From Peribacillus folii (GTDB lineage: Bacteria > Bacillota > Bacilli > Bacillales > DSM-1321), in contig NZ_JASJOM010000002.1 in assembly GCF_030271255.1 (NCBI RefSeq), forward strand, positions 248,001 through 312,000: a DNA stretch of 64,000 nt, read 5' to 3'. The notes below the pieces were generated by a model. It had not been told where the DNA came from. It was given only the letters and a program-made list of their open reading frames with translations, and searched no databases. The stretch's first letter is position 1. Each line of letters begins with the position of its first letter. The translations under genes were made by a program, and so were the position numbers. Below, piece by piece: positions 1-7,450 of this stretch.

Positions 1-1
1 C

Positions 2-217
2 CAAAAGGACATACCTTCTCGATTGAAAGTCGTCGGTTATGATGGGACGGAAACAGGTCAGATATTATTACCGGAATTGACAACGATCCATCAGCCGACA
101 GATTTAATTGCAAAAACAGCCCTTGACATCTTATTAAAAGAAATTGAAGGCGAGTTCAACGATCTGCCGCTGGAAACGTGCCTCCCTGTCACTCTTATCG
201 AAGGAGGAACCACGTAA
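2..217 (+). CDS. LacI-family transcriptional regulator, C-terminal fragment
   Basis: Only the last 71 codons are inside the window; the reading frame is open to the left edge. The residues IPSRLKVVGYDGTE followed by TTIHQPTDLIAKTALDILL are the typical end of the periplasmic-binding-protein-like effector domain of LacI/GalR repressors, where the conserved Tyr-Asp belongs to the sugar pocket and the Pro after Gln packs against the dimer interface. The HTH and most of the effector domain lie upstream and cannot be inspected, so the regulated genes and ligand are unknown. A good intrinsic terminator follows 23 bases after the stop. Family assignment is fairly safe; anything more specific is not. 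Confidence 0.8.
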   Translation, partial: QKDIPSRLKVVGYDGTETGQILLPELTTIHQPTDLIAKTALDILLKEIEGEFNDLPLETCLPVTLIEGGTT

Positions 218-240
218 ATCAATGCCTCTGCAAGAAAAAT

Positions 241-272
241 AGCCTGATCCAAATTGGATGCAGGCTTTTTAT
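241..272 (+). terminator. Intrinsic terminator of the LacI-family gene
   Basis: AGCCTG and ATCC pair with GGAT and CAGGCT around a short AAATT loop, followed by a run of five T. It lies just downstream of the LacI-family stop codon and points along the plus strand. Confidence 0.8.
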
Positions 273-298
273 TTATAAAAATCTAAATATAGGCGGCA

Positions 299-675
299 TC
301 ATTCGGTCAATTCCAAGATATTGCCTTCAGGGTCTTCGATTACACTCTCATAATAGCCGTCACCAGTGATACGCGGGCCATGAAGGCGGTAGCCATCCAA
401 GTGCAACACTTTCGTCAGCCTATTGACCTCTCCCTGCTTCCGAGTGAGAATGCAAGATGGGCCAAGCCAAGCCGATCATCCTGATCTTTTTTAACCTTAC
501 CTATTTGACGCATGATTTCCAATCGCGTCCTTCCCTCGAATTTTATAAAATAAGATTCCAATTGCTTATCTTTATTGTGGTACTTTGCGTTGGCGTTTCC
601 ATTGAAATAGCTTTCATAAAAATGCTTCATCTTTTCCAAATTTTTCACCCAGATTGCCGCATGTTCAATTTCCAT
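299..675 (-). pseudogene. VOC (glyoxalase-fold) family gene, frameshifted
   Basis: The first 80 or so residues (MEIEHAAIWVKNLEKMKHFY onward) are a normal start of a single-domain vicinal-oxygen-chelate protein, with the HxAIWV metal-ligand strand and an AHLAFSLGS strand. The frame then runs into a stop at 415-417. The expected second half ([14 protein letters not shown], then [12 protein letters not shown]) is intact in another frame and ends at 299. The shift lies near 429-433 in a GAGAGG stretch and is best explained by loss of one base or gain of two. Rejoined length would be about 125 residues, normal for the family. It is either a recent pseudogene or a sequencing error. The substrate cannot be deduced. 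Confidence 0.8.
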
Positions 676-733
676 CTCCTTTTACTTCCTCTGGCTTTTC
701 TTACTAGTTTAGATCAAACGGTTCTCCCCCATT

Positions 734-1966
734 TTACATTGTCATGGAGTTCGGACTTTCACGATTTACGGATTTCCTATTTTTGATTAAATGATTTAAT
801 TTTTCCGAACTCAAGAGCATCGCTGCCACGAAAAGGGCAATAAAAAACGGGAAAATCCCGATGGATGTGTGGGCTGCAAGGAATCCTAGGAGAGGCGGCA
901 TCGACATGCTGCCAGTATAGGCCATTGCCATTTGAAGGCCCATTATGGTCTGTGAATGTTCCTTTCCAAAACGAGCTGGCGTTTCATGGAGCATGCATGG
1001 GAAAATCGGGGCAAAGCCTAAGCCTATCATAATGAACCCTGCTAGCAGGAAGCCATGAGGCACTGGTAATAATATAAGTGCCGTTCCCACTATTGCTGTC
1101 ACTTGACCGACACGAATCAGTGTCCGATTCGTGACCTTCAATGTTATGAAGCCTGTAATGAACCTTCCGATCGTAATTCCTGCATAATATAAGGAAACCC
1201 ATTTTGCCGCCACATCCACAGGCAATTCCTTTACATTCACGAGAAAGCTGCTTCCCCATAGGCCGATTGTCGCTTCTGCCCCGCAATAAAACAAGAAGGA
1301 AAACAGGGCAAGCTTCACTCCCTTGATTTGCAAAGGTTTTGTTTGTTTGGCAGCTTCTTCATGCAAGGCACCAGCACGTCCGCCCTTCTCTTCCGAAATT
1401 GCGGCAGCGCTGTTTTTAGCGATCTTATTCCATAATGGCAGAGTGAAGAAAAGGATGATGACTAAAGCAAACTGAATGCCCGCAATGACGAGATACCCGC
1501 TTCTCCAGGAATGCTGCCCTGATATGGACTGAGCCATAATGATCGGACCAAGGGTGGCTCCGACTCCCCAAAAACAATGCAACCAGCTCATATGATGTGC
1601 TTTGTAATGCGTCGCAACATAATTGTTCAATCCAGCATCGACAGACCCTGCCCCTATTCCCATTGGTATGGCGAATATGAAAAGCCAGAAAACCGATGGA
1701 GCAAAATGGATACCCAGCAGGCTCCCCGCTGTCAGCAAGCAGCTGACAAGAGTTACAACGCCAGTCCCAAATCGCTTAAGGACGAAGCCACTGGCTAAAC
1801 TCGAGAGGATGGTACCAGCCGCAATCGTCATGAAAAGCCATCCAGCCGTTTCAAGCGGAGCACCATATTCCTCACTCATGACGGGCCAAGCGACTCCTAA
1901 CAATGAATCTGGTAAGCCTAAGCTTATAAAAGCCAAGTAAATGATGACTAAAAAGAATGTGGCCAT
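734..1966 (-). CDS. MFS transporter, probable sugar or sugar-derivative permease
   Basis: A 410-residue major facilitator with about 12 predicted membrane segments. The N-terminal part has the LGLPDSLLGVAWP first helix, GSVDAGLNNY, and a HCFWGVGATLGP stretch reminiscent of fucose-permease-like MFS proteins; a soluble loop (roughly residues 200-225) separates the two halves. The start at 1966 is chosen because GGGAGG lies about 11 bases upstream; a longer reading from 2038 would overlap the preceding gene without need. It follows the ROK regulator by 43 bases on the same strand, so the two probably form an operon and the regulator probably senses the transported compound. The substrate is not identifiable from sequence. 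Confidence 0.8.
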   Translation of the reverse strand: MATFFLVIIYLAFISLGLPDSLLGVAWPVMSEEYGAPLETAGWLFMTIAAGTILSSLASGFVLKRFGTGVVTLVSCLLTAGSLLGIHFAPSVFWLFIFAIPMGIGAGSVDAGLNNYVATHYKAHHMSWLHCFWGVGATLGPIIMAQSISGQHSWRSGYLVIAGIQFALVIILFFTLPLWNKIAKNSAAAISEEKGGRAGALHEEAAKQTKPLQIKGVKLALFSFLFYCGAEATIGLWGSSFLVNVKELPVDVAAKWVSLYYAGITIGRFITGFITLKVTNRTLIRVGQVTAIVGTALILLPVPHGFLLAGFIMIGLGFAPIFPCMLHETPARFGKEHSQTIMGLQMAMAYTGSMSMPPLLGFLAAHTSIGIFPFFIALFVAAMLLSSEKLNHLIKNRKSVNRESPNSMTM

Positions 1967-2009
1967 GGATGGATTTGCCTCCCTACATTTTCTATTACCG
2001 TTCCATTTT

Positions 2010-3053
2010 TCATGCGTTTTGGCTGCTTTCCCCAGCAATCATCAATTCCAGTCCTAGAACTTGCAAGCCATATAAATAGTCTTGTTTCCAATCACTTGCT
2101 ACAAGCTTTGGAAGATGCTTTTTTGGAATATACTTCGAGCTTCTTGCCGCAATCTGCTCCAATATGGTTCCGTCCACCTCATCGTTGCAAAAAATGATTG
2201 TTTTTGGATTGATGATGGCTGTAAAAGAAGCCACTAGCCGGCTGATGGCATCGATTTCATGTGCTTCATGAATGACCTTCTGCTCTGGCCGTTTTCCTTT
2301 TCCTAATGCTTGAAGGAAATTCCGGTCATCATACTGGGGGACAAAGGACACCTCACCCGAAAAAAAGGTGCTTCCCCGCACCACGCCCCCATTGATCATG
2401 ATTCCTGCCCCTGGTCCATTTTGACCGGAATATAAGTAAATAAGGGAATGGCCGTGCTTGGTTTTCCTGTTGTGGTGATAGCCAAGTACCGCAGCATTCA
2501 TATCATTCTCCACAACTACCGGAAGGGAAAAATGGTTTTCGAAATGGCCTTTCAAATCAAAATCTTGAATATGCTCGTAGCCTGGAATGAAAAAGAGCCG
2601 GCCATCATCCACGGAACCAGGCACTCCGATTGCCATCGAGCTCACCTGAGGATATTCATCCATGAGGTCTTCGATGTCCTTGGTCAATAAGCGAAAAGCA
2701 TCATCCTTTAACGCAGGTGCCGTTTTTCCCTGCGCCTTCACTTCTCCGAAGCAATTAAAAATTACATAATTCGTTTCATTTTCTTCCATGAAGATGGCCA
2801 AACCCAGCTTATGCTCCGGATTGTATGTATACCTCTTTGCCCTTCGCCCGCCACTGGAGTCATCGAGACCTGTCAAAAAAAGTTCTCCATCCTTTTCCAT
2901 CTGGAGAAGGAATTTACTTATGGTCGGGAAACTGATTCCTAGTATTTCACTGAGCTCAACCTTTGTGGCACTTCCACGTTCCAATAGTGCTGCACGAATG
3001 CCATGAAGAATGGCCCTCTTCATGGACTTTGGTTTAGCTACTAACTCATCCAT
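2010..3053 (-). CDS. ROK-family transcriptional repressor (NagC/XylR type)
   Basis: A 347-residue protein with an N-terminal winged helix (ATKVELSEILGISFPTISKF) followed by a ROK sugar-kinase-like domain containing AIGVPGSVDDG and VVVENDMNAAVLGY. Like other ROK repressors it probably binds a sugar or sugar phosphate. The classical ROK zinc motif (CxCGxxGC) is not evident, so effector binding may differ. Start 3053 is preferred because AAGGCGGTG lies 6 bases upstream; a longer frame from 3137 would read through a perfect palindrome. It is probably co-transcribed with the downstream MFS gene, and the palindrome just upstream suggests autorepression. Confidence 0.85.
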   Translation of the reverse strand: MDELVAKPKSMKRAILHGIRAALLERGSATKVELSEILGISFPTISKFLLQMEKDGELFLTGLDDSSGGRRAKRYTYNPEHKLGLAIFMEENETNYVIFNCFGEVKAQGKTAPALKDDAFRLLTKDIEDLMDEYPQVSSMAIGVPGSVDDGRLFFIPGYEHIQDFDLKGHFENHFSLPVVVENDMNAAVLGYHHNRKTKHGHSLIYLYSGQNGPGAGIMINGGVVRGSTFFSGEVSFVPQYDDRNFLQALGKGKRPEQKVIHEAHEIDAISRLVASFTAIINPKTIIFCNDEVDGTILEQIAARSSKYIPKKHLPKLVASDWKQDYLYGLQVLGLELMIAGESSQNA

Positions 3054-3076
3054 ATGGTTCACCGCCTTCTTTATCC

Positions 3077-3100
3077 ACTTATTAAACAAGTTTAATAAGT
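3077..3100. promoter_or_regulatory. Perfect palindrome, likely operator of the ROK repressor
   Basis: ACTTATTAAAC and GTTTAATAAGT are exact reverse complements separated by AA, giving 24 bases of dyad symmetry 24 bases upstream of the repressor start. Position and symmetry fit an autoregulatory operator for a dimeric repressor. No T-run follows, so it is unlikely to be a terminator. Confidence 0.6.
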
Positions 3101-3257
3101 CCTGATTCAATATACCATATCCATTTATTGAAAACAATGGATACTACATATGTTTAGCAATGAACGATGAAAGGGGCATCCCGGCTTTCTGGAATGGCAA
3201 AAACGCCTTCGCATCCGTTACAAAGGCTGGGATGTATGGCCGTCCCGTTTTTAGAAA

Positions 3258-3746
3258 CTATTTTTCCAAAGTCACAAATGTTGTATCCGCAAGATCCTGA
3301 AGAAAAGCAGAGATTACAAGCAGCTCGCTTTCGCTGTACTTATGTAAAAAATCATCAAAGTTCTTTTCCATCTCCTTATGCAATTCTTGATGAAGATTGA
3401 CAAGCTCCTGTCCAATCGGTGTTGTCAGGTAAAGCACTTCCTTTTTATTGTTAGGCAGGAATTCTGCCGTGATTAGTTTTTTTGCGATCAGCTTTCGGGT
3501 AATTTTAGATACGCTGCCTTTAGGGATATTCAGCTGTCTTGAAATCGTTATGCCATTGACCGGCTCAAAGCGACCAATGCCATCAAGAACATGCAGCATC
3601 AAGGTCGTCATTCCTTTAATCAATTCGGTGATTGCATCATGATTGCTTTTTTGCATTAACCATAGTTTTTCATCGTCATTCTCTGATTCTCTTTCCATTA
3701 ATTTAATAAACGAATCCATGATCTTTTTCCTTGAAGAATCATTCAT
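3258..3746 (-). CDS. MarR-family transcriptional regulator
   Basis: A 162-residue winged-helix protein. The recognition region (NGITISRQLNIPKGSVSKITRKLIAKKLI) and the following wing with NNKKEVLYLTTPIGQELV are typical MarR features, flanked by dimerisation helices. AAAGGAG lies in good position before the ATG at 3746. It is transcribed away from a nitroreductase, and two palindromes sharing the core GTTTCCAAGAAAC occupy the intervening promoter. I infer that it represses the nitroreductase, possibly in response to quinones, nitro-aromatics or electrophiles, as several Bacillus MarR proteins do. No cysteine is present in the protein, so a thiol switch of the YodB type is unlikely; a ligand-binding mode is more probable. 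Confidence 0.85.
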   Translation of the reverse strand: MNDSSRKKIMDSFIKLMERESENDDEKLWLMQKSNHDAITELIKGMTTLMLHVLDGIGRFEPVNGITISRQLNIPKGSVSKITRKLIAKKLITAEFLPNNKKEVLYLTTPIGQELVNLHQELHKEMEKNFDDFLHKYSESELLVISAFLQDLADTTFVTLEK

Positions 3747-3809
3747 AAAAAATCACTCCTTTAAATACCTATCATAATTTCATTTAACCGATTTATCAAG
3801 GCATAGCTA

Positions 3810-3840
3810 GTCAATATTGTTTCCAAGAAACAATATTGAC
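3810..3840. promoter_or_regulatory. Operator 1 of the MarR/nitroreductase pair
   Basis: GTCAATATTGTTTC and GAAACAATATTGAC are exact reverse complements around CAA, a 31-base perfect dyad. Its right end overlaps the -35 hexamer of the nitroreductase promoter. Confidence 0.75.
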
Positions 3841-3864
3841 AACCAATAAAGGCATTGGTATTAT
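3836..3864 (+). promoter_or_regulatory. Sigma-A promoter of the nitroreductase gene
   Basis: TTGACA at 3836-3841 and TATTAT at 3859-3864 are separated by 17 bases, a near-consensus vegetative promoter about 50 bases before the chosen start codon. Such strength is usual for a promoter held down by a repressor. Confidence 0.75.
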
Positions 3865-3890
3865 AGTTTCCAAGAAACAAAATTACCAAT
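3854..3890. promoter_or_regulatory. Operator 2 of the MarR/nitroreductase pair
   Basis: A 37-base imperfect dyad (14 of 17 positions symmetric) centred on the same GTTTC-CAA-GAAAC core as operator 1, with outer arms ATTGGTA and TACCAAT. It covers the -10 hexamer, so bound protein would block polymerase. Confidence 0.7.
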
Positions 3891-3913
3891 GCCCAGTAGG
3901 AGATGAAGTCTTA

Positions 3914-4663
3914 ATGAATTCAGTAGTTGACACGATAATGAGCCATCGCTCCATTCGCCGGTTCAAGGATGAGATAATAACAAATGAACAAATAAAGACA
4001 ATCGTTGAAGCAGCACAAATGGCTCCTTCCTCAAGATTCATGCAAACATATTCGATTATCGGGATAACCAACTCGCAATTGAAAAAAGACTTAGGAAAGG
4101 TCACTGGCTTAGCTTATGTTGAAAACAATGGCCACTTTCTACTATTTTGTGCCGATTTACATAGATTGACGATCATGGCCTCAGAAGAGGAAAAACAAAA
4201 CATGAAGAGCATGCTCGAAAGTACTCAATTCTATCAAATTGCGACGATAGATGCATCGTTAGCTGCTCAAAATGCCGCTCTTGCAGCAGAATCACTGGAA
4301 CTGGGAGTTGTCTATATCGGTGCCATCGCAAGAAATTTACCTAAAATAGACAAGCTGCTGAACCTACCTTCCCATGTCATTCCTTTGTTTGGAATGGCAA
4401 TCGGCTTCCCGGACCAGAAACCGGAAATAAAGCCACGTTTACCGATACAGGCTGTTTATTTTGAAAATCAGTACAATCCCGATACATATGAGCAGCGAGA
4501 GCTTATTGAAAGCTATGACCAAAAAATGAAAGCATATTATGAAATACGATCCGAAAACCCGCGGACGGATACATGGTCCGGAAAGAATATTGAACATTTT
4601 CAAAAAAAAGCGGATGGGGATTATTCACGATATGTAAAAGGTAAGAGGATGAATTTATCGTAA
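3914..4663 (+). CDS. NfsA/Frp-type flavin nitroreductase
   Basis: A 249-residue nitroreductase-fold protein. The N-terminal HRSIRRFKDE motif is the FMN phosphate-binding element of the family, followed by EAAQMAPSSRFMQTYSII, and AALAAESLELGVVYIGAIA and FGMAIGFPDQ match the NADPH-dependent NfsA/FRP group. These enzymes use FMN to reduce nitro-aromatics, quinones or flavins in the cytoplasm. Start 3914 has AGGAGA about ten bases upstream; an upstream TTG at 3836 would begin inside the promoter. Two palindromic operators and the divergent MarR gene indicate inducible expression. The physiological substrate is unknown. Confidence 0.85.
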   Translation: MNSVVDTIMSHRSIRRFKDEIITNEQIKTIVEAAQMAPSSRFMQTYSIIGITNSQLKKDLGKVTGLAYVENNGHFLLFCADLHRLTIMASEEEKQNMKSMLESTQFYQIATIDASLAAQNAALAAESLELGVVYIGAIARNLPKIDKLLNLPSHVIPLFGMAIGFPDQKPEIKPRLPIQAVYFENQYNPDTYEQRELIESYDQKMKAYYEIRSENPRTDTWSGKNIEHFQKKADGDYSRYVKGKRMNLS

Positions 4664-4727
4664 TGATTTTGCCTCTGTCCTTGCTCTTAAACGAATCTAG
4701 TTAACAATTTGCGGGAATGATAGTTTC

Positions 4728-4765
4728 CCATCGATCACCTTCCTTCGGTTTAAGGTGATCGATGG
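4728..4765. terminator. Stem-loop between convergent genes
   Basis: CCATCGATCACCTT pairs perfectly with AAGGTGATCGATGG around a ten-base loop. It lies between the convergent nitroreductase and GntR genes. No clear T-run follows on either strand, so termination may be imperfect, or the structure may only protect RNA ends. Confidence 0.5.
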
Positions 4766-4806
4766 ATTGCAGACGAAAATGAATTTCCTTGAATAAGATC
4801 GTCCCT

Positions 4807-5538
4807 TCAAGATTGCCTCTCCATATCAACCGTAAGCTTATAGCGGTCTGCACGATAAACGGAATTGGCAACTTCAAACGGTTTGTTATTATCAAGCCTG
4901 CTTATTCGTTCAATGCGCAATACAGGCTCCCCTTCAGCTATCCCGAGCATATCGGCTTCGAGCTTTTGAGCGATGGAGGCTTCTATTGACTGACTTCCAT
5001 TTTTAATTTTCAGTCCAAACGTCTTTTCTAGAAAGCCATAAATGGAGGTAAGCGCCATTTCTTCGGTCACTCTTCCCGGCGAAAGCACCTTTGAAAGATA
5101 AACCGTTTCATAGGCCATTGGCAAAGCATCAGCGAGCCTTATCCGTTTCAGCTCAAGGATAGGCGTTCCTGCTTTTACCTCAAGTTTAGCTGAAAGCTCA
5201 AGATCAGCTTCTACCTTTGCTAAACTGACAACACGTGTTCCAGGCTCATGGCCCCTGGATTGCATGTCTTCAGAAAAGCCTGTTAACCCTTGAAGGGGGT
5301 GTTCAATTTTTTGGTGGGCAACGAATGTGCCTATCCCGCGCTGCCTATATAGATATCCTTCGTTTACAAGATTGGTTACCGCTTGTCTTACCGTCATCCT
5401 GCTTATCTCGTATTTTTCCGTGTATTCCCGTTCAGAAGGAATCATTTCACCTGGCAATAATTGACGGGTTTGAATTTCTTTTTTAATCGCTTCCGCAAGT
5501 TGATGGTAAATCGGAAGCGGCGAATTCTTATGGATCAT
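4807..5538 (-). CDS. GntR-family (HutC/UTRA) regulator, NagR-like
   Basis: A 243-residue protein with a GntR winged helix (LPIYHQLAEAIKKEI, PSEREYTEKYEISRMTVRQAV) and a C-terminal UTRA effector domain containing RLADALPMAYETVYL. Length and layout match the Bacillus NagR/YvoA group, whose effectors are glucosamine-6-phosphate or N-acetylglucosamine-6-phosphate. That fits its position at the distal end of the amino-sugar cluster, 48 bases after the RpiR gene on the same strand. Specific identity as NagR is inferred from context as much as from sequence. It is probably co-transcribed with the upstream genes; no separate promoter was recognised. Confidence 0.8.
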   Translation of the reverse strand: MIHKNSPLPIYHQLAEAIKKEIQTRQLLPGEMIPSEREYTEKYEISRMTVRQAVTNLVNEGYLYRQRGIGTFVAHQKIEHPLQGLTGFSEDMQSRGHEPGTRVVSLAKVEADLELSAKLEVKAGTPILELKRIRLADALPMAYETVYLSKVLSPGRVTEEMALTSIYGFLEKTFGLKIKNGSQSIEASIAQKLEADMLGIAEGEPVLRIERISRLDNNKPFEVANSVYRADRYKLTVDMERQS

Positions 5539-5586
5539 TAAGGATACATCATCCTTTCCTCGTGGCTTGTCAAAATATCCTGATAA

Positions 5587-6462
5587 TCACTCTTCGGACG
5601 CTTCATGATTTCTGTTGGTGAATTTCAAAACAGACTCCCTCGAACGCTCGATCCCGCTTTTATTTTCATTATAATATTTTGAAACATACGCATAGAAAAT
5701 GATGCTCACCGTCAATAGCTGGGCGAACAGCGAACTTGTGGCCGCGCTTCGAAATGTAGCTTCCGGTGCCCGTACATGATGTAACGGCATATCGACTTTC
5801 TTGGTTAATCCATTATTGCCTAAGCGCGATAAACCGATCGTTTTGATGCCATAGGCTTTAGCAATATCCACAAGCTGGAGGATTTCTTCCGTTTCACCAC
5901 TATTGGAAATACAGAAAAACACGGTATTTTTTGATGCCGCGGCAAGCGCTGTTGCCGTAATATGCGGGTCCTGATTTGCACTGACGATCTTCCCCAATCG
6001 CAACCACTTCTGGCTGATATCCTCGGCTATCAGCCAGGAAGCCCCAAGACCATACACATAGATGACATCGGCTATCCTCATGGTTTCAACTATTTGATCA
6101 AGGACAGCTTCATCCAAATAATGTGCTGTTTCTTGAATGGCCTGTACGGAATTGGAAACGATCTTGCCTTTAATGGAGGTAATCGTTTCGTCAGGTTCTA
6201 TGTCATGGAAACCCGTTTTTTCCGGTTGCGAAATTAGCGATGATAAAGATACCTTCAATTCTGAAAAACTGTTCACTTTTATGGAACGGCAAAACCTAGT
6301 TACTGCCGAACTGCTGGCATCGGCATGTGCAGCCAATTCATGAATGGTCATTCTTATGGGATCTGCAGGGTTTTCCAGAATAAATCGGGCAATTTTTCTT
6401 TCTGATTTAGGTAATTGGTTCAGTAAACTTTCAATTCTCAGTAAAATATTTTCGACGTGCAT
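5587..6462 (-). CDS. murR: RpiR-family regulator, probable MurR
   Basis: A 291-residue regulator with an N-terminal RpiR helix-turn-helix (MTIHELAAHADASSSAVTRFCRSI) and a C-terminal SIS sugar-phosphate isomerase-like domain (IYVYGLGASWLIAEDISQKW, CISNSGETEEILQL). Start 6462 has GAGGGAG upstream; a longer reading from 6519 would overlap the kinase gene. In Bacillus, MurR/YbbH responds to N-acetylmuramic acid-6-phosphate and controls muramic acid use. Its place next to a BadF kinase, MupG and MurQ supports the same role. Candidate binding sites are the paired palindromes upstream of murQ. It could instead sense another phosphorylated sugar. Confidence 0.75.
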   Translation of the reverse strand: MHVENILLRIESLLNQLPKSERKIARFILENPADPIRMTIHELAAHADASSSAVTRFCRSIKVNSFSELKVSLSSLISQPEKTGFHDIEPDETITSIKGKIVSNSVQAIQETAHYLDEAVLDQIVETMRIADVIYVYGLGASWLIAEDISQKWLRLGKIVSANQDPHITATALAAASKNTVFFCISNSGETEEILQLVDIAKAYGIKTIGLSRLGNNGLTKKVDMPLHHVRAPEATFRSAATSSLFAQLLTVSIIFYAYVSKYYNENKSGIERSRESVLKFTNRNHEASEE

Positions 6463-6485
6463 AACTTTACTCCCTCGATCTTGAC

Positions 6486-7382
6486 TTAACTTATTTGCTT
6501 CAGCGCTATGTAATAACATCCCAACGTAGATGATACTTCATCCACGATAAAGTTCACAGCCGATTTTTCAAGTTTGATATGTTTGATAAAGGAGCTTTGG
6601 ACCATGGGGATATGGGTCAGGATGCTGCCTTTTATTGCAATTGTAACATTCTCTTCAGCATTTAACTTCCTGCAAACATCGAGGGTTTTTTTTGCAAGGT
6701 GATAGCCTGCCTGAGCAAGGATATTTTGCGAGAACGGATCGCCAGCATCCGCTTGTTCGATAATGAGCGGAACAAATGCGGCAATGTCGGCCTTTGTCGC
6801 GGAATAGATGAATTTTTTCAAGTCTCCTACATGCTGATATCCCAGTTTTGTAAGGATTGCTGCAGTTAATTGGCTTTGTTTCAGGCCTTCGTCTTCCTCT
6901 TTTGTACTGTTGATGAAAGCCCTCATCGCTATCCAATAGCCACTGCCTTCATCCCCGAGAAGATGTCCCCAGCCGCCCGCCTGCTTCTCAACTCCATTGC
7001 GTACTCCAATGCTTACAGCTCCTGTTCCCGATATCGTCAATATCCCGTCTTTTCCTTTTAATAAGGCAGCATGAGCGATAATTCCATCATTGACGATGGT
7101 ATAAGGAAGATTGAAGGCCTTTGTTAACGCACTTTTTAGATTCTGTGGGTCTTTCACCCCGCCAAATCCTGCTAATCCTAAACAAATGTAAAGGCAATTT
7201 CCTGAAACGATAGGCGCCATGCATTGTTCTATGGCCCTGATGATGTTCGTAATCGCTTGTTCTTCCTTGATGAGCAAATTGCCGTAGCCGGCTTTGCCTT
7301 CACTTATTTTATTCCCGGCTACTCCATATGCAACTGCTTCTGTTTTAGTACCACCGCCATCGACACCGATAATATAGTTCAT
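6486..7382 (-). CDS. BadF/BcrA-type N-acetylglucosamine or N-acetylmuramic acid kinase
   Basis: A 298-residue ATPase of the actin/hexokinase fold. The phosphate-1 loop is GVDGGGTKTEAVAYG at the N-terminus; a TISGTGAVSIGV element and the GGWGHLLGDEGSGYWIA motif are diagnostic of the N-acetylglucosamine/N-acetylmuramic acid kinase subgroup (MurK-like). It would phosphorylate free amino sugar left after MupG or other glycosidases cut phosphorylated disaccharides. AAAGGAG lies 6 bases before the ATG. It is followed closely by the MurR-like gene. A terminator-like hairpin upstream separates it from mupG and may lower its expression relative to the PTS genes. Confidence 0.8.
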   Translation of the reverse strand: MNYIIGVDGGGTKTEAVAYGVAGNKISEGKAGYGNLLIKEEQAITNIIRAIEQCMAPIVSGNCLYICLGLAGFGGVKDPQNLKSALTKAFNLPYTIVNDGIIAHAALLKGKDGILTISGTGAVSIGVRNGVEKQAGGWGHLLGDEGSGYWIAMRAFINSTKEEDEGLKQSQLTAAILTKLGYQHVGDLKKFIYSATKADIAAFVPLIIEQADAGDPFSQNILAQAGYHLAKKTLDVCRKLNAEENVTIAIKGSILTHIPMVQSSFIKHIKLEKSAVNFIVDEVSSTLGCYYIALKQIS

Positions 7383-7400
7383 ATCAATCTCCTTTTCAAT

Positions 7401-7439
7401 AAAAAAAGGGAGGAATATGTAAAGTTCCTTCCCTTTTTA
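7401..7439 (-). terminator. Intercistronic terminator or attenuator between mupG and the kinase
   Basis: On the minus strand AAAAAGGGAAGGAA pairs with TTCCTCCCTTTTT around a nine-base loop and runs into seven T. It sits inside an otherwise continuous gene string, so partial termination is likely. Confidence 0.65.
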
Positions 7440-7450
7440 CCTTTTAATCA

